Assembly: GCF_037975245.1 (NCBI RefSeq) | Contig: NC_092576.1 | Span: forward strand, 24,639,611-24,703,610 | Direction: 5' to 3' | Source: Apostichopus japonicus | Lineage: Eukaryota; Echinodermata; Holothuroidea; Aspidochirotida; Stichopodidae | DNA length: 64,000 bases | Part shown: positions 1 to 12,600 of the stretch, piece by piece | Position numbering within the stretch: the stretch's first letter is position 1 | How the letters are laid out: the number at the start of each line of letters is the position of its first letter | Position numbers and translations under genes: made by a program | The notes under the pieces: generated by a model | What the model saw: only the letters and a program-made list of their open reading frames with translations | The model's database searches: none | Told to the model about the DNA's origin: nothing

Positions 1-369
1 CGTTGTAATAATGTGACAATATAAATAGTATAGAAAGCACGGTTAATGGAATGCAGATCTAAATAGGAAGGTTTTGACTAGTTTTTTAAATTCATCTATT
101 TTTGGCACACTTAGCTTCCTCCGATAAACTGTTCCATAATGTCGCAGATGAGTAATCGAAACGTCTGTTTCCGTATGTACAAGTTTTATTGACAGGTTTG
201 GTATTAGTAACTTGCAGGAGGATCTAAAATACATACATACATACATGTTGGCTCATGGTTGTTTAAATGTTACAGTCACATGCCATAGGAGCAACGGCTT
301 TTGGTATGAAATGTTTTAGTTTTAGAGCCGGCCGTCGTTAAACATGATCTTGCTTAACTCTCTCCTCAG
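1..369 (+). other. THSD7 intron with SINE/LINE 3' end
   Basis: This is non-coding. Bases 214-246 match the 3' end of the SINE family described at 50655 (CTTGCAGGAGGATCTAAA, then TACA repeats). Upstream of it the minus strand has a weak LINE-like C-terminus (FKKLVKTFLF), which suggests a LINE tail sharing this 3' end. That link is inference. Confidence 0.45.
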
Positions 370-633
370 ATTCTTGGAGTACCTGTTTTCTGGACAGTCG
401 TGATTCGGCCTGTGGGAGGGGGCTCTGGTATCGGGTGGTGTATTGCATCAGCGCTCTAGACACAGAAGTGGACAGCTCTAACTGTGAAGGGATCACTAAG
501 CCACTTTCCAGTGACCAGTGCAGTGTTCCCTGTCCAGAGGACTGCATCGTCTCCGAGTGGTCCAAATGGAGTCCCTGTTCGGTCACTTGTGGGAAACAGG
601 GCGGCATTCAGATACGCTGGAGGGAAATACTGG
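370..633 (+). CDS. THSD7: THSD7 exon a (first in window): TSP1 repeats
   Basis: The acceptor is ctctcctcag and the donor is gtgagc. The first two bases finish a codon from an exon outside the window. It encodes the end of one repeat (CGRGLWYRVVYC) and the start of the next (DCIVSEWSKWSPCSVTCG). The second holds a W..W..C mannosylation-type motif and a CSVTCG O-fucosylation-type motif. It ends in phase 1. Confidence 0.85.
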
Positions 634-3600
634 GTGAGCAGAAGTTTGATTATTTTTGTGCTGTAATATTGTTTGGAGAGTAATGTTTATATGATTGAGT
701 GTGCTCAGTTGCAAGCTGGTGCTATATTTTACAACTTTAATGTAATTTACGTCCACAAGTTTTTCCACTTCTTTTCAAGAAACATCGGCAATTTTTTTCC
801 TTTACTTCAGAATCTTTTTTGGCGACCCTCCAATATGTTTTTGGGACCCTTAAGAAGGTCCTAACCCTAGTTTGAATAGCAGGGCCTTTAATAGCAGGTC
901 CGTATGTTTGATGTAATATGTACAGATTGTAGTATTATATAATTATTGTTAAGTTATTTATTTCTGTAATTCTGAGGATGCAATATTTTTAGACTGTATT
1001 ATTTTTAAGCTGTAATATATATATATTTTTTTTTTATAATTTAAATTTTTTTTTTTTTTTAAGGTTGTATTAATTTATGCGTTTCTGTGAAGCTGCTTTG
1101 AGATCATTCTTTTGATGTAAAGTGCTATATAAGAATAAATTATTAAAAAAAAATTATTGAAAAAAAAAAGTGCTATATAGAATATTATTAGTAGTGCTGT
1201 GTATTAAAGAAGAGCATAATAGAGTATATATGTTATTGTTTGCCAGCATATGGTGCCGACAGTGAGGACTGTCTTAGCGAGGACCAACTCGTACAAACCA
1301 ACGTTTGTAACCTGCATGTCTCATGTGACGCCTACATCTGGCAAATCAGCCCCTGGGAGGTGTGTACAACTATGGAAAGTGTAGATGCCTGCGGTGAGGA
1401 TGTCGGAGTCCAGAAGAGGAATGTCACCTGTGAGATCGACTCCGGTGAGAGCTGTTTTCAGGATAGGGGATTAATGTTTAATAGTCAGAACACAGATACT
1501 GTATGTATAATGCCATAGGGTACACCTGTCCCTTTTCCAAATTTGTCTGGTAGTTTTAACAGGTAAAAATCTGTTCCTTTAGAGGGCAAGAACAGAATCA
1601 AACCACAAAGGAAAGTAAACTTGAGTAGAGAATTCAGGGCAAAAGACTAGAACAAATTTAACACCTGCACAAGAATCCTCGGAAAATATGCCGTCACACC
1701 TTGACTTCCCCAGGATAGATTCTGCTATACGTTAGTTAAAACACTTGAACATTCGTAAAGCTTAAAAACCTGACAGTCGTGGTGAACTTAAGCAGTAAAA
1801 ATCATATGTATGCAGGGCCTATGGAACATATAAAAGCAGAATGTTTTATGATGGGATGATGTGGATGGAAGGTTAAACCCCAGACCCTATATGATGGGAT
1901 GAAGTGGATCGAAAGTTAAACCCCAGACCCTATATGATGGGATGAGGTGGATGGAAGGTTAAACCCCAGACCCTATATGATGGGATGAGGTGGATGGAAG
2001 GTTAAACCACAGACCTTATATGATGGGATGAGGTGGATGGAAGGTTAAACCCCAGACCCTATATGATGAGATGAGGTGAATGGAAGGTTAAACCCCAGAC
2101 CCTATATGATGGGATGAGGTGGATGGAAGGTTAAACCCCAGACCCTATATGATGGGATGAGGTGGATGGAAGGTTAAACCCCAGACCCTATATGATGGGA
2201 TGAGGTGGATCAAAAGTTAAACCCCAGACCCTATATGATGGGATGAGGTGGATGGAAGGTTAAACCCCAGACCCTATATGATGGGATGAGGTGGATGGAA
2301 GGTTAAACCACAGACCTTATATGATGGGATGCGGTGGATGGAAGGTTAAACCCCAGACCCTATATGATGAGATGAGGTGGATGGAAGGTTAAACCCCAGA
2401 CCCTATATGATGGGATGAGGTGGATGGAAGGTTAAACCCCAGACCCTATATGATGGGATGATGTGGATGGAAGGTTAAACCCCAGACCCTATATGATGGG
2501 ATGAGGTGGATCGAAAGTTAAACCCCAGACCCTATATGATGGGATGAGGTGGATAGAGGGTTTAACCCCAGACCCTGCATGATGGGATGAGGTGGATCGA
2601 AAGTTAAACCACAGACCCTATATGATGGGATGAGGTGGATGGAAGGTTAAACCCCAGACCCTATATGATGGGATGAGGTGGATGGGGAGGTTAAACCCTA
2701 GACCCTATATGATGGGATGAGGTGGATGGAAGGTTAAACCCCAGACCCTATATGATGGGATGAGGTGAATGGAAGGTTAAACCCCAGACCCTATATGATG
2801 GGATGAGGTGGATGGAAGGTTAAACCCCAGACCCTATATGATGGGATGAGGTGGATGGAAGGTTAAACCCCAGACCCTATATGATGGGATGAGGTGGATG
2901 GGGATGTTAAGCCCCAGACCCTATATGATGGGATGAGGTGGATGGAAGGTTAAAGCCCAGACCCTGTATGATGGGATGAGGTGGATGGAAGGTTAAACCC
3001 CAGACCCTATATGATGGGATGAGAGTGTATGGAAAGTTAAACCCCAGACCCTATATGATGGGATGAGGTGGATGGAAAGTTAAACCCCAGACCCTATGTG
3101 ATGGGATGAGGTGGATGGAAGGTTAAACCCCAGACCCTACATGATGGAATGTGGTGGATGGAAGGTTAAACCCCAGATCCTATATGATGGGATAGGAGTG
3201 AGCTCGAGGAATGCACAATTTCAAGATCACTAGAAGTTTTAATCAAAGTCAAAAAGGGGTCCCTTTTTTGTATCAGGTTTGTTATTTTCTATCATGATTA
3301 GGATAATATGATTATGATATTAATAATCTCATTTTATAGTAATTTTTTCATCAGAAGTATGGTTTCTTTATCAATGACTGTATGCTACACAAGAAAGTAG
3401 TTACTTTGGCTATTAACCTCAAGTTTATCATTACTATGAGTTTTTAATTGGTAAAAATATAATTAAAATTTCTTTGCATTAATTTGTTTCTAATAGATAC
3501 AACACAATCGGAAATTCCCCATTTTTGCCCTACAAGTTGTTAGTCGATATCAATCCACCGTCCATGCCATCTACATTGACTCTCTCTCGTGTCCCATATT

Positions 3601-6600
3601 TGCTCACGAGGGTCATTAAATGCTCAGATCATATTATCTTTTTCATGTGGATAATGTAGACATTGCACAACAAGTGATATGGTGAAGGATGGTTCAAATA
3701 ATTACCCAGAATCCTTCAGCCGGATAGATCTTGAAGTTACAGATTATTAGAAGATTTGGATCGTAATTTTATTTTTTTCTTTGTTCAGGAGTCGCGGCCA
3801 ACGAGACCTTATGTTCGTCCTCCGAGAAGCCCGATACTCATCAATCTTGTAGCATTCCATGTCCAGTGGATTGTGTGGTCAGTCAGTGGTCAGAGTGGTC
3901 TGGCTGTAACCAGACCTGTGGTCACGAGGCACATCAAGAGAGGTCAAGGGTCGTATTACTGCTTGAGGCGAACGGTGGGATTCCCTGCCCTGAAGGAGCT
4001 AACGAGGAGGGTGTCCTTCTTGAATCCAGAGCTTGCGATGGGGTTCCTCCATGTTACAGTTACCAGTGGCTGACCGGTAACTGGTCTCACTGTCTGGTAG
4101 CAAGGGATCAGTGCGGCCAGGGGCTTAGGGACCGACAGGTCTCGTGTGAAAGAAATGATGGGACCATTGTTGATCCAGGTGAGAAATCTTTCGGTTCTAC
4201 ATTATTGTTGAGTTTTAAAAACCAAGGTGTATTCTCATCGGCATTTTAACTAAAGGTCCAAATTTAGAATCAATTTATCTAGAGTGAAACTTTTGCACAA
4301 ACAGTGTTGAACTCAGTGTTCTGCTGGGGGGGGTGGGGAATTGGGGATACAAAGGATACAAAGTTGAATGGAACATTCCATCTTTCAACTCATGAAATAT
4401 TTGCACTATTGCACTCATAACCATTCATTATTTGTATACTATAGTTCATATATTTTCAGGTAGAGGAGGGTCCAGTACGTACTAGGATGTGCAGGGTCTT
4501 GTAGGTGCTAGGATGTGGAGGGTCCAGTAGGTACTAGGATGTGGAGGGTCCGGTAGGTGCTAGGATGTGGAGGAGCCAGTAGGTGCTAGGATATGGAGGG
4601 TCCAGTAATTGCTAGGGTGTGGAGGGGCCAGTAGGTACTAGGATGTGGAGGGTCCAGTAGGTACTATGATGTGGAGGGTCCGGTAGGTACTAGGATGTGG
4701 AGGGGCCAGTAGGTGCTAGGATATGGAGGGTCCAGTAATTGCTAGGGTGTGGAGGGTCCAGTAGGTACTAGGATGTGGAGGGTCCAATAGATGCTAGGAT
4801 GTGGAGGCTCCAGTAGGTGCTAGGATGTGAAGGGTCCAGTAGGTGCTAGGATGTGGATGGTCCAGTGGGTGCTAGGATGTGGAGGGTCCAGTAGGTACTA
4901 GGATGTGGAGGGTCCAGTAGGTGCTAGGATATGGAGGGTCCAGTAATTGCTAGGGTGTGGAGGGGCCAGTAGGTACTAGGATGTGGAGGGTCCAGTAGGT
5001 ACTATGATGTGGAGGGTCCGGTAGGTACTAGGATGTGGAGGGGCCAGTAGGTGCTAGGATATGGAGGGTCCAGTAATTGCTAGGGTGTGGAGGGTCCAGT
5101 AGGTACTAGGATGTGGAGGGTCCAATAGATGCTAGGATGTGGAGGCTCCAGTAGGTGCTAGGATGTGAAGGGTCCAGTAGGTGCTAGGATGTGGATGGTC
5201 CAGTGGGTGCTAGGATGTGGAGGGTCCAGTAGGTACTAGGATGTGGAGGGTCCAGTAGATGCTAGGATGTGGAGGGGCCAGTAGGTGCAAGGATGTGGAG
5301 GGTCCAGTAGGTACTAGGATGTGGAGGGTCCAGTGGGTGCTAGGATGTGGAGGGTCCAGTAGGTACTAGGATGTGGAGGGTCCAGTAGGTGCTAGGATGT
5401 GGAGGGTTTAGTAGGTACTAGGATGTGGAGGGTCCAGTAGGTACTAGGATGTGGAGGGTCCAGTGGGTGCTAGGATGTGGAGGGTCCAGTAGGTACTAGG
5501 ATGTGGAGGGTCCAGTAGGTGCTAGGATGTGGAGGGTCCAGTAGATGCTAGGATGTGGAGGGACCAGTAGGTGCAAGGATGTGGAGGGTCCAGTAGGTAC
5601 TAGGATGTGGAGGGTCCAGTGGGTGCTAGGATGTGGAGGGTCCAGTAGGTACTAGGATGTGGAGGGTCCAGTAGGTGCTAGGATGTGGAGGGTTTAGTAG
5701 GTACTAGGATGTGGAGGGTCCAGTAGGTACTAGGATGTGGAGGGTCCAGTGGGTGCTAGGATGTGGAGGGTCCAGTAGGTACTAGGCTGTGGAGGGTCCA
5801 GTAGGTGTTAGGATGTGGAGGTATTCAGTAGGTGCTAGGATGTGGGGGGTGGGGCCAGTAGGTACTAGGATATATTAGTGTTCAGTATAGTTTTGTACCC
5901 ATATTGATCGATCAGTCAATCAATCAATCATCAAATAGCTAATGTGTACTAGCCATGATATATTAATTCACTGTTCTTGTTGTTGTTCTCTAAGAGATGT
6001 ACTGTAAGTGTCTTGTTATTTACTTGACCAGGGTTCTGTGTGAGAGAGATCTTTGGACCGGTCCCACTCACTCACGAGCAATGCTACGTAGCCTGTGGAG
6101 GTGACTGCGAGCTCTCCGATTGGACACCGTACGGCCCGTGCGAGCACCACTGCGAACCCCTAGATCACGTCGGTTACTGCCGTCGCAGGTCCAGAGAACT
6201 ATTAGTGGGTAAGACTTATCCCTGATTTGTTTTTTATGTTACACATTGTCATACAAGTTTTTACGTATGCATGCAGTTTGGTTTATATATCTATGCGACT
6301 CACTTTCTATGCAAACTCTGTTAACCTGTCTTTACATTGTTGCTTTAAATTAGTACATTAAACTCTCAGCTACGTTGGTTATAACCCTATGCTACTGTAG
6401 AGTTGATAACTAAATAGATTCGATACATTTTATTTTATTTCAGATCATCCAGAGGACATCTTTGCACTTTGTCCGCATCTCTCAGCCGATGAACTGTTGG
6501 AGGTGATGCCATGCACCAGTGAGACTCACAACTATACAGCTAACATAGGCCCCTGGAGTGACTGCATTCTGGGTGAGTTTGTCCTAATTTTTAACTGATC

Positions 6601-9600
6601 GAGTCGATCGTCTGAAATAGCAGTTTTCTATATTGTCTGTCTTAGACAGTATATAGAGCATATCACATTGTACTGTAAGGTCTTTGTTGGTGTATCAGGT
6701 TTTGCAGTTTGTGTATACAGCCAGGCGCGTAGCCAGGATTTTGCCAAGGGAGGGGCGAACCTGTAGACAAACTATCAGAGCCGTAGATTCTGCATTGAAA
6801 ACTATCTAAGTGTAGCGCCACCATGAGTAACAAGAAAATTTTGGCTGAAAACGACTCCCAGATTGCTTGAAATTACTAGCGATATCATAAAAACATACAA
6901 AAATATATGCCCAACGGGGGCGGTTGCCCCCTTTGCCCGCCCCCCTTCCCCCTTGGCTATGCGCCTGTATAAAGCTGTCTGTTTTCACAAGCTCCCGTAG
7001 AGGTGACATCAATAAACAAGTACGTAAGGAAGGAAGGAATTTTATAATCATCAGGAGTTCCAAATCAGAACAGAAATCAAGGAACCAACCGAAAAGAATT
7101 TCATAAGCTAATTTATTCATAAGGTAACTTGATTTGGAAATGGAAGAAAAATACATCATTCTAGAACATTATTCCTCTGTTGTCTAGACCATTCACCTTT
7201 CTCTCCTTTTGGCCGTTATAAATCTGAATTCTCTCAGGATATACACCGATCCATCATTCTTTACCTCAGGGGTATGATGCGATGGCTAATATCAATATGT
7301 CTTATTATTATTAATTATTAAGGTATCATAGATATTTTTGTCCTCACGTTTATTTAATCTTTCTTTCTTCACTCCATCCCTTGTCTACTAATTCCCTTAC
7401 ATCTATCTCTTTTGTGTTCACCATACTCATTTCCCTGCCTGTATTCTGTGCGTGTTTTTGTCCCTTCTGTTACTGTTTACTTGTCATTTAGCCTTTGAAG
7501 AAGATCCTGCTAGGATCGAAACGTCAGGCCAACTTACTTTTACACATTCTCTTAATACACAGGCTCTTTAGTGGATAAGCAGTTTGCTAACAGTTTTATT
7601 TTATTTGGTATATTTTATGAAGACGGCGAATGCGGTCAAGGAAAGAGACTTCGGTCTGTGACCTGTCTTCGTGAGGACGGTCAGATGGTCCCAATCGGTT
7701 TCTGTCAGTCGGAGGACCTGGCCGAGGGGGAGGAGGACTGCTCGGTGGAATGTCCACAGGACTGTACGGTATCCAGCTGGCTGTCATGGTCCTCTTGTTC
7801 AGCACGGTGTGGAACAGGTGAGAGCAGACTAATAACCGTAGGAGAGTATTCAGTTTATCAGGAGAATTTAAATCCAATGTGTAGATTGTGAGAAGAAAAA
7901 AACAGAATCACGCATTGGTTTGCTTTTGCCGCTCTCCTATATGGTCTGTTGCCTAAATTAGGAGCTTTAAGTATTAGAGACGAGCACATATATATCAACA
8001 GTTGCCGTGGTGCAGCGGTTGTTCTCCCCACCCGCAGAGCGAGAGGTGTTTTGGTGCCTGGGTTCGATCCCCGGCCACGGCAGTTTTCTTTTGCATGGTT
8101 ACCAAATTACGCTATTGAAGTATAGGAATTGGGTTTGCTTTGTAGTAACAATTTAAACCTGCCTCAGGTACAGACAGTTTGGATGTCTAGAGCGAGTGTA
8201 CGATCATATGGCTAGAAAACAAACTAAATGGGATAGGCATCGGAGAGAGGTGGAAAACGAAGGAGTCGAAATACGCAATATGGGGAGGAGGAGGAGGGGG
8301 GCATGTTAAACCTATAGATGTCACCATCGCTAGTGTTAAAAGCATTGATTGTGAGTCGGCCATTTTAAACGGAACTACTTCAATATCTTCACATGTATCT
8401 ATTAATGAGATGTGTGAGAGAGCCATTTGATCCGTGCTTTTGATCTGGCCTCTACAAAATATATGAAAAATGTAAAATGTAAATATATGAAATCATGGAT
8501 CGTAGCCAACCTAGTAAAACTTTCTCTTTGGTCTACAGGCATTAAGGTAAGACAACGTGAGACAGTGATAGACAATAGTGCTGGTGGTAAGGTATGTCCT
8601 CATCTGACTGAATCCGTCCCCTGTCGTCTCGCCTCGTGCGATGACTTTGTGTGGGCTGTCGGTGACTGGAGTCCATGTTACATTACCAATACGAGTAGTA
8701 ACTGTGGCCCGGGGTTGAGGAACAGGACGGTAGCATGTCCAGCCGGAGAGGAGTTTGGGGCAGACTGTGCTCAACGGAACCCTAAGCCACCCATCGTGAC
8801 CCCTTGTGAACTGCCCTGCGTGGGTGAGTATTTAACCTTAGGCTAGCAATGGTACCATTTACTACACACATCCTATGCACTAGCAGGCCTGTATGTGTTC
8901 TGTCCAGCTTGTAATGTGGGTATAACTTAACAAATTTTCTGTGGAATATATATGTGTGGTATTCTGAAACTTTTTACAACGTTGAACATGGTATATGGTT
9001 GCTCAAAGAGAGCAAATTATGGTTAGCACCAGTGAGTGGAAGGGAGGAGGGGGGTGGGGGGGGTAACTATACAACTAAATGGGAAACGTTTCTAAGTTTG
9101 TGAAAATGGATTCAGTCAGAAAAAAAAGGAAATCGAGAATACAGACTTGTTGCTCTGTTAATGTCAATACCATTACTGAATGATTATTTGTATTGTAAAA
9201 ACCACCTTGAACCTTGTAATGTATGAATCGTTGATTTCAGGTGATTGTGTGGTCAGTGAATGGTCAGAGTTCACCCCCTGTTCGTCAGATTGTGATCCCA
9301 TAGGGTATAAGAACAGGAGTCGTACGGTCATTCGCGATCCGGCGGAGAATGGCCAACCATGTGGTGACCTCAGCGAGGTGGTCGACTGTGATGTAGAAAG
9401 CTGTCAAGCATCCAAGCACAGACTGGAGACGAGTGTATGGACCGAGTGCCAACCACACCACGGTGACTGTGGACCAGGTAGGAACATTTTAGGGTGGTTG
9501 TGAAGAACCGGCTTAAAGGAGCTTACCTCAGGACATAGTGTAGCTGGTGTTGCTGATACTTGCCATTTAGTTGAAATTGATTGAGATACACTATTTATGA

Positions 9601-12600
9601 TCAAGTAATTCCATGGTTTCAGAAGAGAAGAGCTATGGGAATATTTTCAAAGAAATTATATTAAATATATATTATATATATTAATACCCTTTATTCATGT
9701 TTGTATGTTTGTATGTTGCAAGGCTTCCCCTGTGAGTGTAGATATCATTATTATCACATACTCTCCATCCACTAATGTTTCACAAACAGTATGCTTCAAG
9801 TTAAAGTTACAAGTTGAAACATGGGACACCGCATCTTGTAGGAGGGGTATGAGGGGAGGGAGTGTCCTCCCCCTCGCCCCTCCCCTCACCCAACCACCAC
9901 TACTATTGAAGGCAAGGTTGGATTTTTGAATTGAACTGCATACCAAATGGCTTTTGTACAGCTTTATACAGAAGTAGAGTACAGTGTAAAGTTTTACTAA
10001 ATATTTCAGTTTTTGCAGACTTTTTCTCAGCAAAAAGGTGAACATTGTGCTTCTAAACCAGTCATATAGAGGGATACATGCTACCTGTGTACTTTTTCCT
10101 CCCCTCCCCCACCCCCTCCCCCACCCCTCCCCCACCTCTCCCACCCCCCCACCCAGTCATATAGAGTGATGAATGCTACCTGTGTACTTTTCAAAGCTTG
10201 CGTATTATGGAAACTGTCATTTTTAATGTCACAAAGACCTTTAGACAGTCAGGACACAAAAGTTTGCCGGCGGGACAAAATAATTTTCGTTTGCAAAGAT
10301 GGGACAATCCTGATTAATGGGGACATATGGTGACCATAAATGAAGTAGTATTGACCGATTAATGGGGACATATGGTGACCCTAAATGACTTAATGGGGAC
10401 TTTTGGTGACCATAAATGAAGTAGTATTTACCGATTAATGGGGACATATGGTGACCATAAATGAAATAGAATAAATTTACCGATTAATGAAGACATATGA
10501 TAACCCTAAATGAAGTAATATATATATCTAAGGCAACAATTTGATTGGATTTCTTAATTTGGTGCTATTTGTTCCTATTATTTGTTCCTTTCTGAATCTA
10601 GACAGTCTACACATTTTTGAAACATCTTCCGTTTTTTGTTTGTTTTTGAACATCTTTCCGTTTTTTTTTTAAAACATCTTCTGTTTTCTGTGTCGGTGTG
10701 TTTTCTGTCTATTAGGTGTACAGTGGCAGGTAATAAGTTGCATGAATGAGGTCACCGGTCTTCCAGTCAGTGTAGACTGGTGCAATCAGTCCCACGAGGT
10801 CCAAGAGCAAGCGTGCTTTATCCACTGCCCGATCGATTGTGAGTACGGTAGTCTTTCTCAATGGTCACCATGTACCCATCACTGCGGCATCGAAGGGGTA
10901 CAGACCAGGTCCAGACAACTCCTGACAGAGGCCAAGTATGGGGGAAGGACCTGCGTTAGACAGCTTAATCAGGTATTTATTAAAGGCAACCCTGTTTATG
11001 GAATGGTACTTTATAACTCACAGGGTATGTAATCTCTCATTATATATAATATCATTTTTGGTTTACAGTCTTGTTCAGGGCCAAGGCCCTCTCACACGAC
11101 TTTACAACTTAACCCTGGTCATTGGTAACTTGTCACACCTACACACCAAAGTGTGCACAATTCAATCAATCTCTCCTGGGGCACCACAGTGCACCTGCAA
11201 CCACGTGTCCCCCGGGGGACTTCCCATAGGGTGCAGCCACAAACCGGCGCAAACAACTAACAACATTATAGCCGTTGGCGGCTGGTATCCGGTGCAAGTA
11301 TGATAGGATTATGATATGATGATCATATTGTCAAGCATTAGCTCTTCATATAGTTTTTTTCATTTTACAGTAATCATTCATTTGATCATTTCATGGTTTT
11401 ATTGTAATTAATACCCCTCTCAGACTACCATAGGCATGAAATCTAGCTTCTCTATATATATATTAGTTATGCACAATTTATACTACAGTATGAGAATGTC
11501 CTTGTGTTTGGTGTAGTATGGCATAGTGGAATGAACATGTTCAGTTACTGTTGTCATGGTTACTATTGTCATGGATATTATTGTTATGATTATTATTATT
11601 ATGGTTACTTTGTAGTACAAGCATTAGTATGAAGGCCAGTTATAACACATAACCATTGTCCTTACTCAGCATGCTATAAGTTTGTTGTTGTTTAACTTTT
11701 CACAGAGTTGTCAGGTGTGACCAAACAGTGGCATAGTCTGTAAAAGGAAAAGCCCTTGGGTATGCTAGTTAAATTTTAAAAGTGGAATTGACAAATTCAC
11801 CAAAATTCAAGTGTTCATACTGACACACAATTTGATATGATAGCAGTCTGTCTCTTTTTTCATATCGTGTAAAAGTAAATTGGCCTGACGTTTCGATCCT
11901 AGCAGGATCTTCTTCAAAGGCTAAATGACAAGTAACAGTTACAGAAGGGACAAAAACACACACAGAATACAGACAGGTTAATGAGCATGGTGAACACAAA
12001 GAGATAGATGTAAGGGGATTAGTAGACAAGGGCTGGAGAGAAGAATTTTCTGACACATGTACGTATTTGTTGTCTGAACTTGTCAAATGCGATGTCTGAT
12101 GAATGTTATACTTTTCCACATAATTATTTGGAATGTATTTAACATTAAAACTTTGCTTTTACCTCTTCAGACTGGGCCTTGTAACATCAAACCCTGCTTC
12201 ACCTATCAGTGGCTGAAAGAACCCTGGGGAGCTTGTCTCTTTGACAGTTTTACAGGGTGCGGTGTGGGTGTCGAGACACGCAGAGTGGAGTGTCTGAGGA
12301 GTGACGGGCTCAGCGTAGCCCTGGAATTCTGTATTTTACCAGGTATGAAATACAGGATGTATTAAGGGCAGCCCTATCAGGGAGTTGCACCAGGTATGAT
12401 GTCATGATGACATCATACTCATTGTAAGCTCAATCAGTGGCTGGAAATGTATAACTTCCTCAGTGTTGTATTTGAACTGGCTATGACCAGTGATAACAGA
12501 AATTGTGGCTGAACGATTACGTGTTTACAAGATTATGGGAGAATAGTTAATACTTTCCACACATTCCCGTTCCAAGGACTACTTGTAATTGTACGTGACC

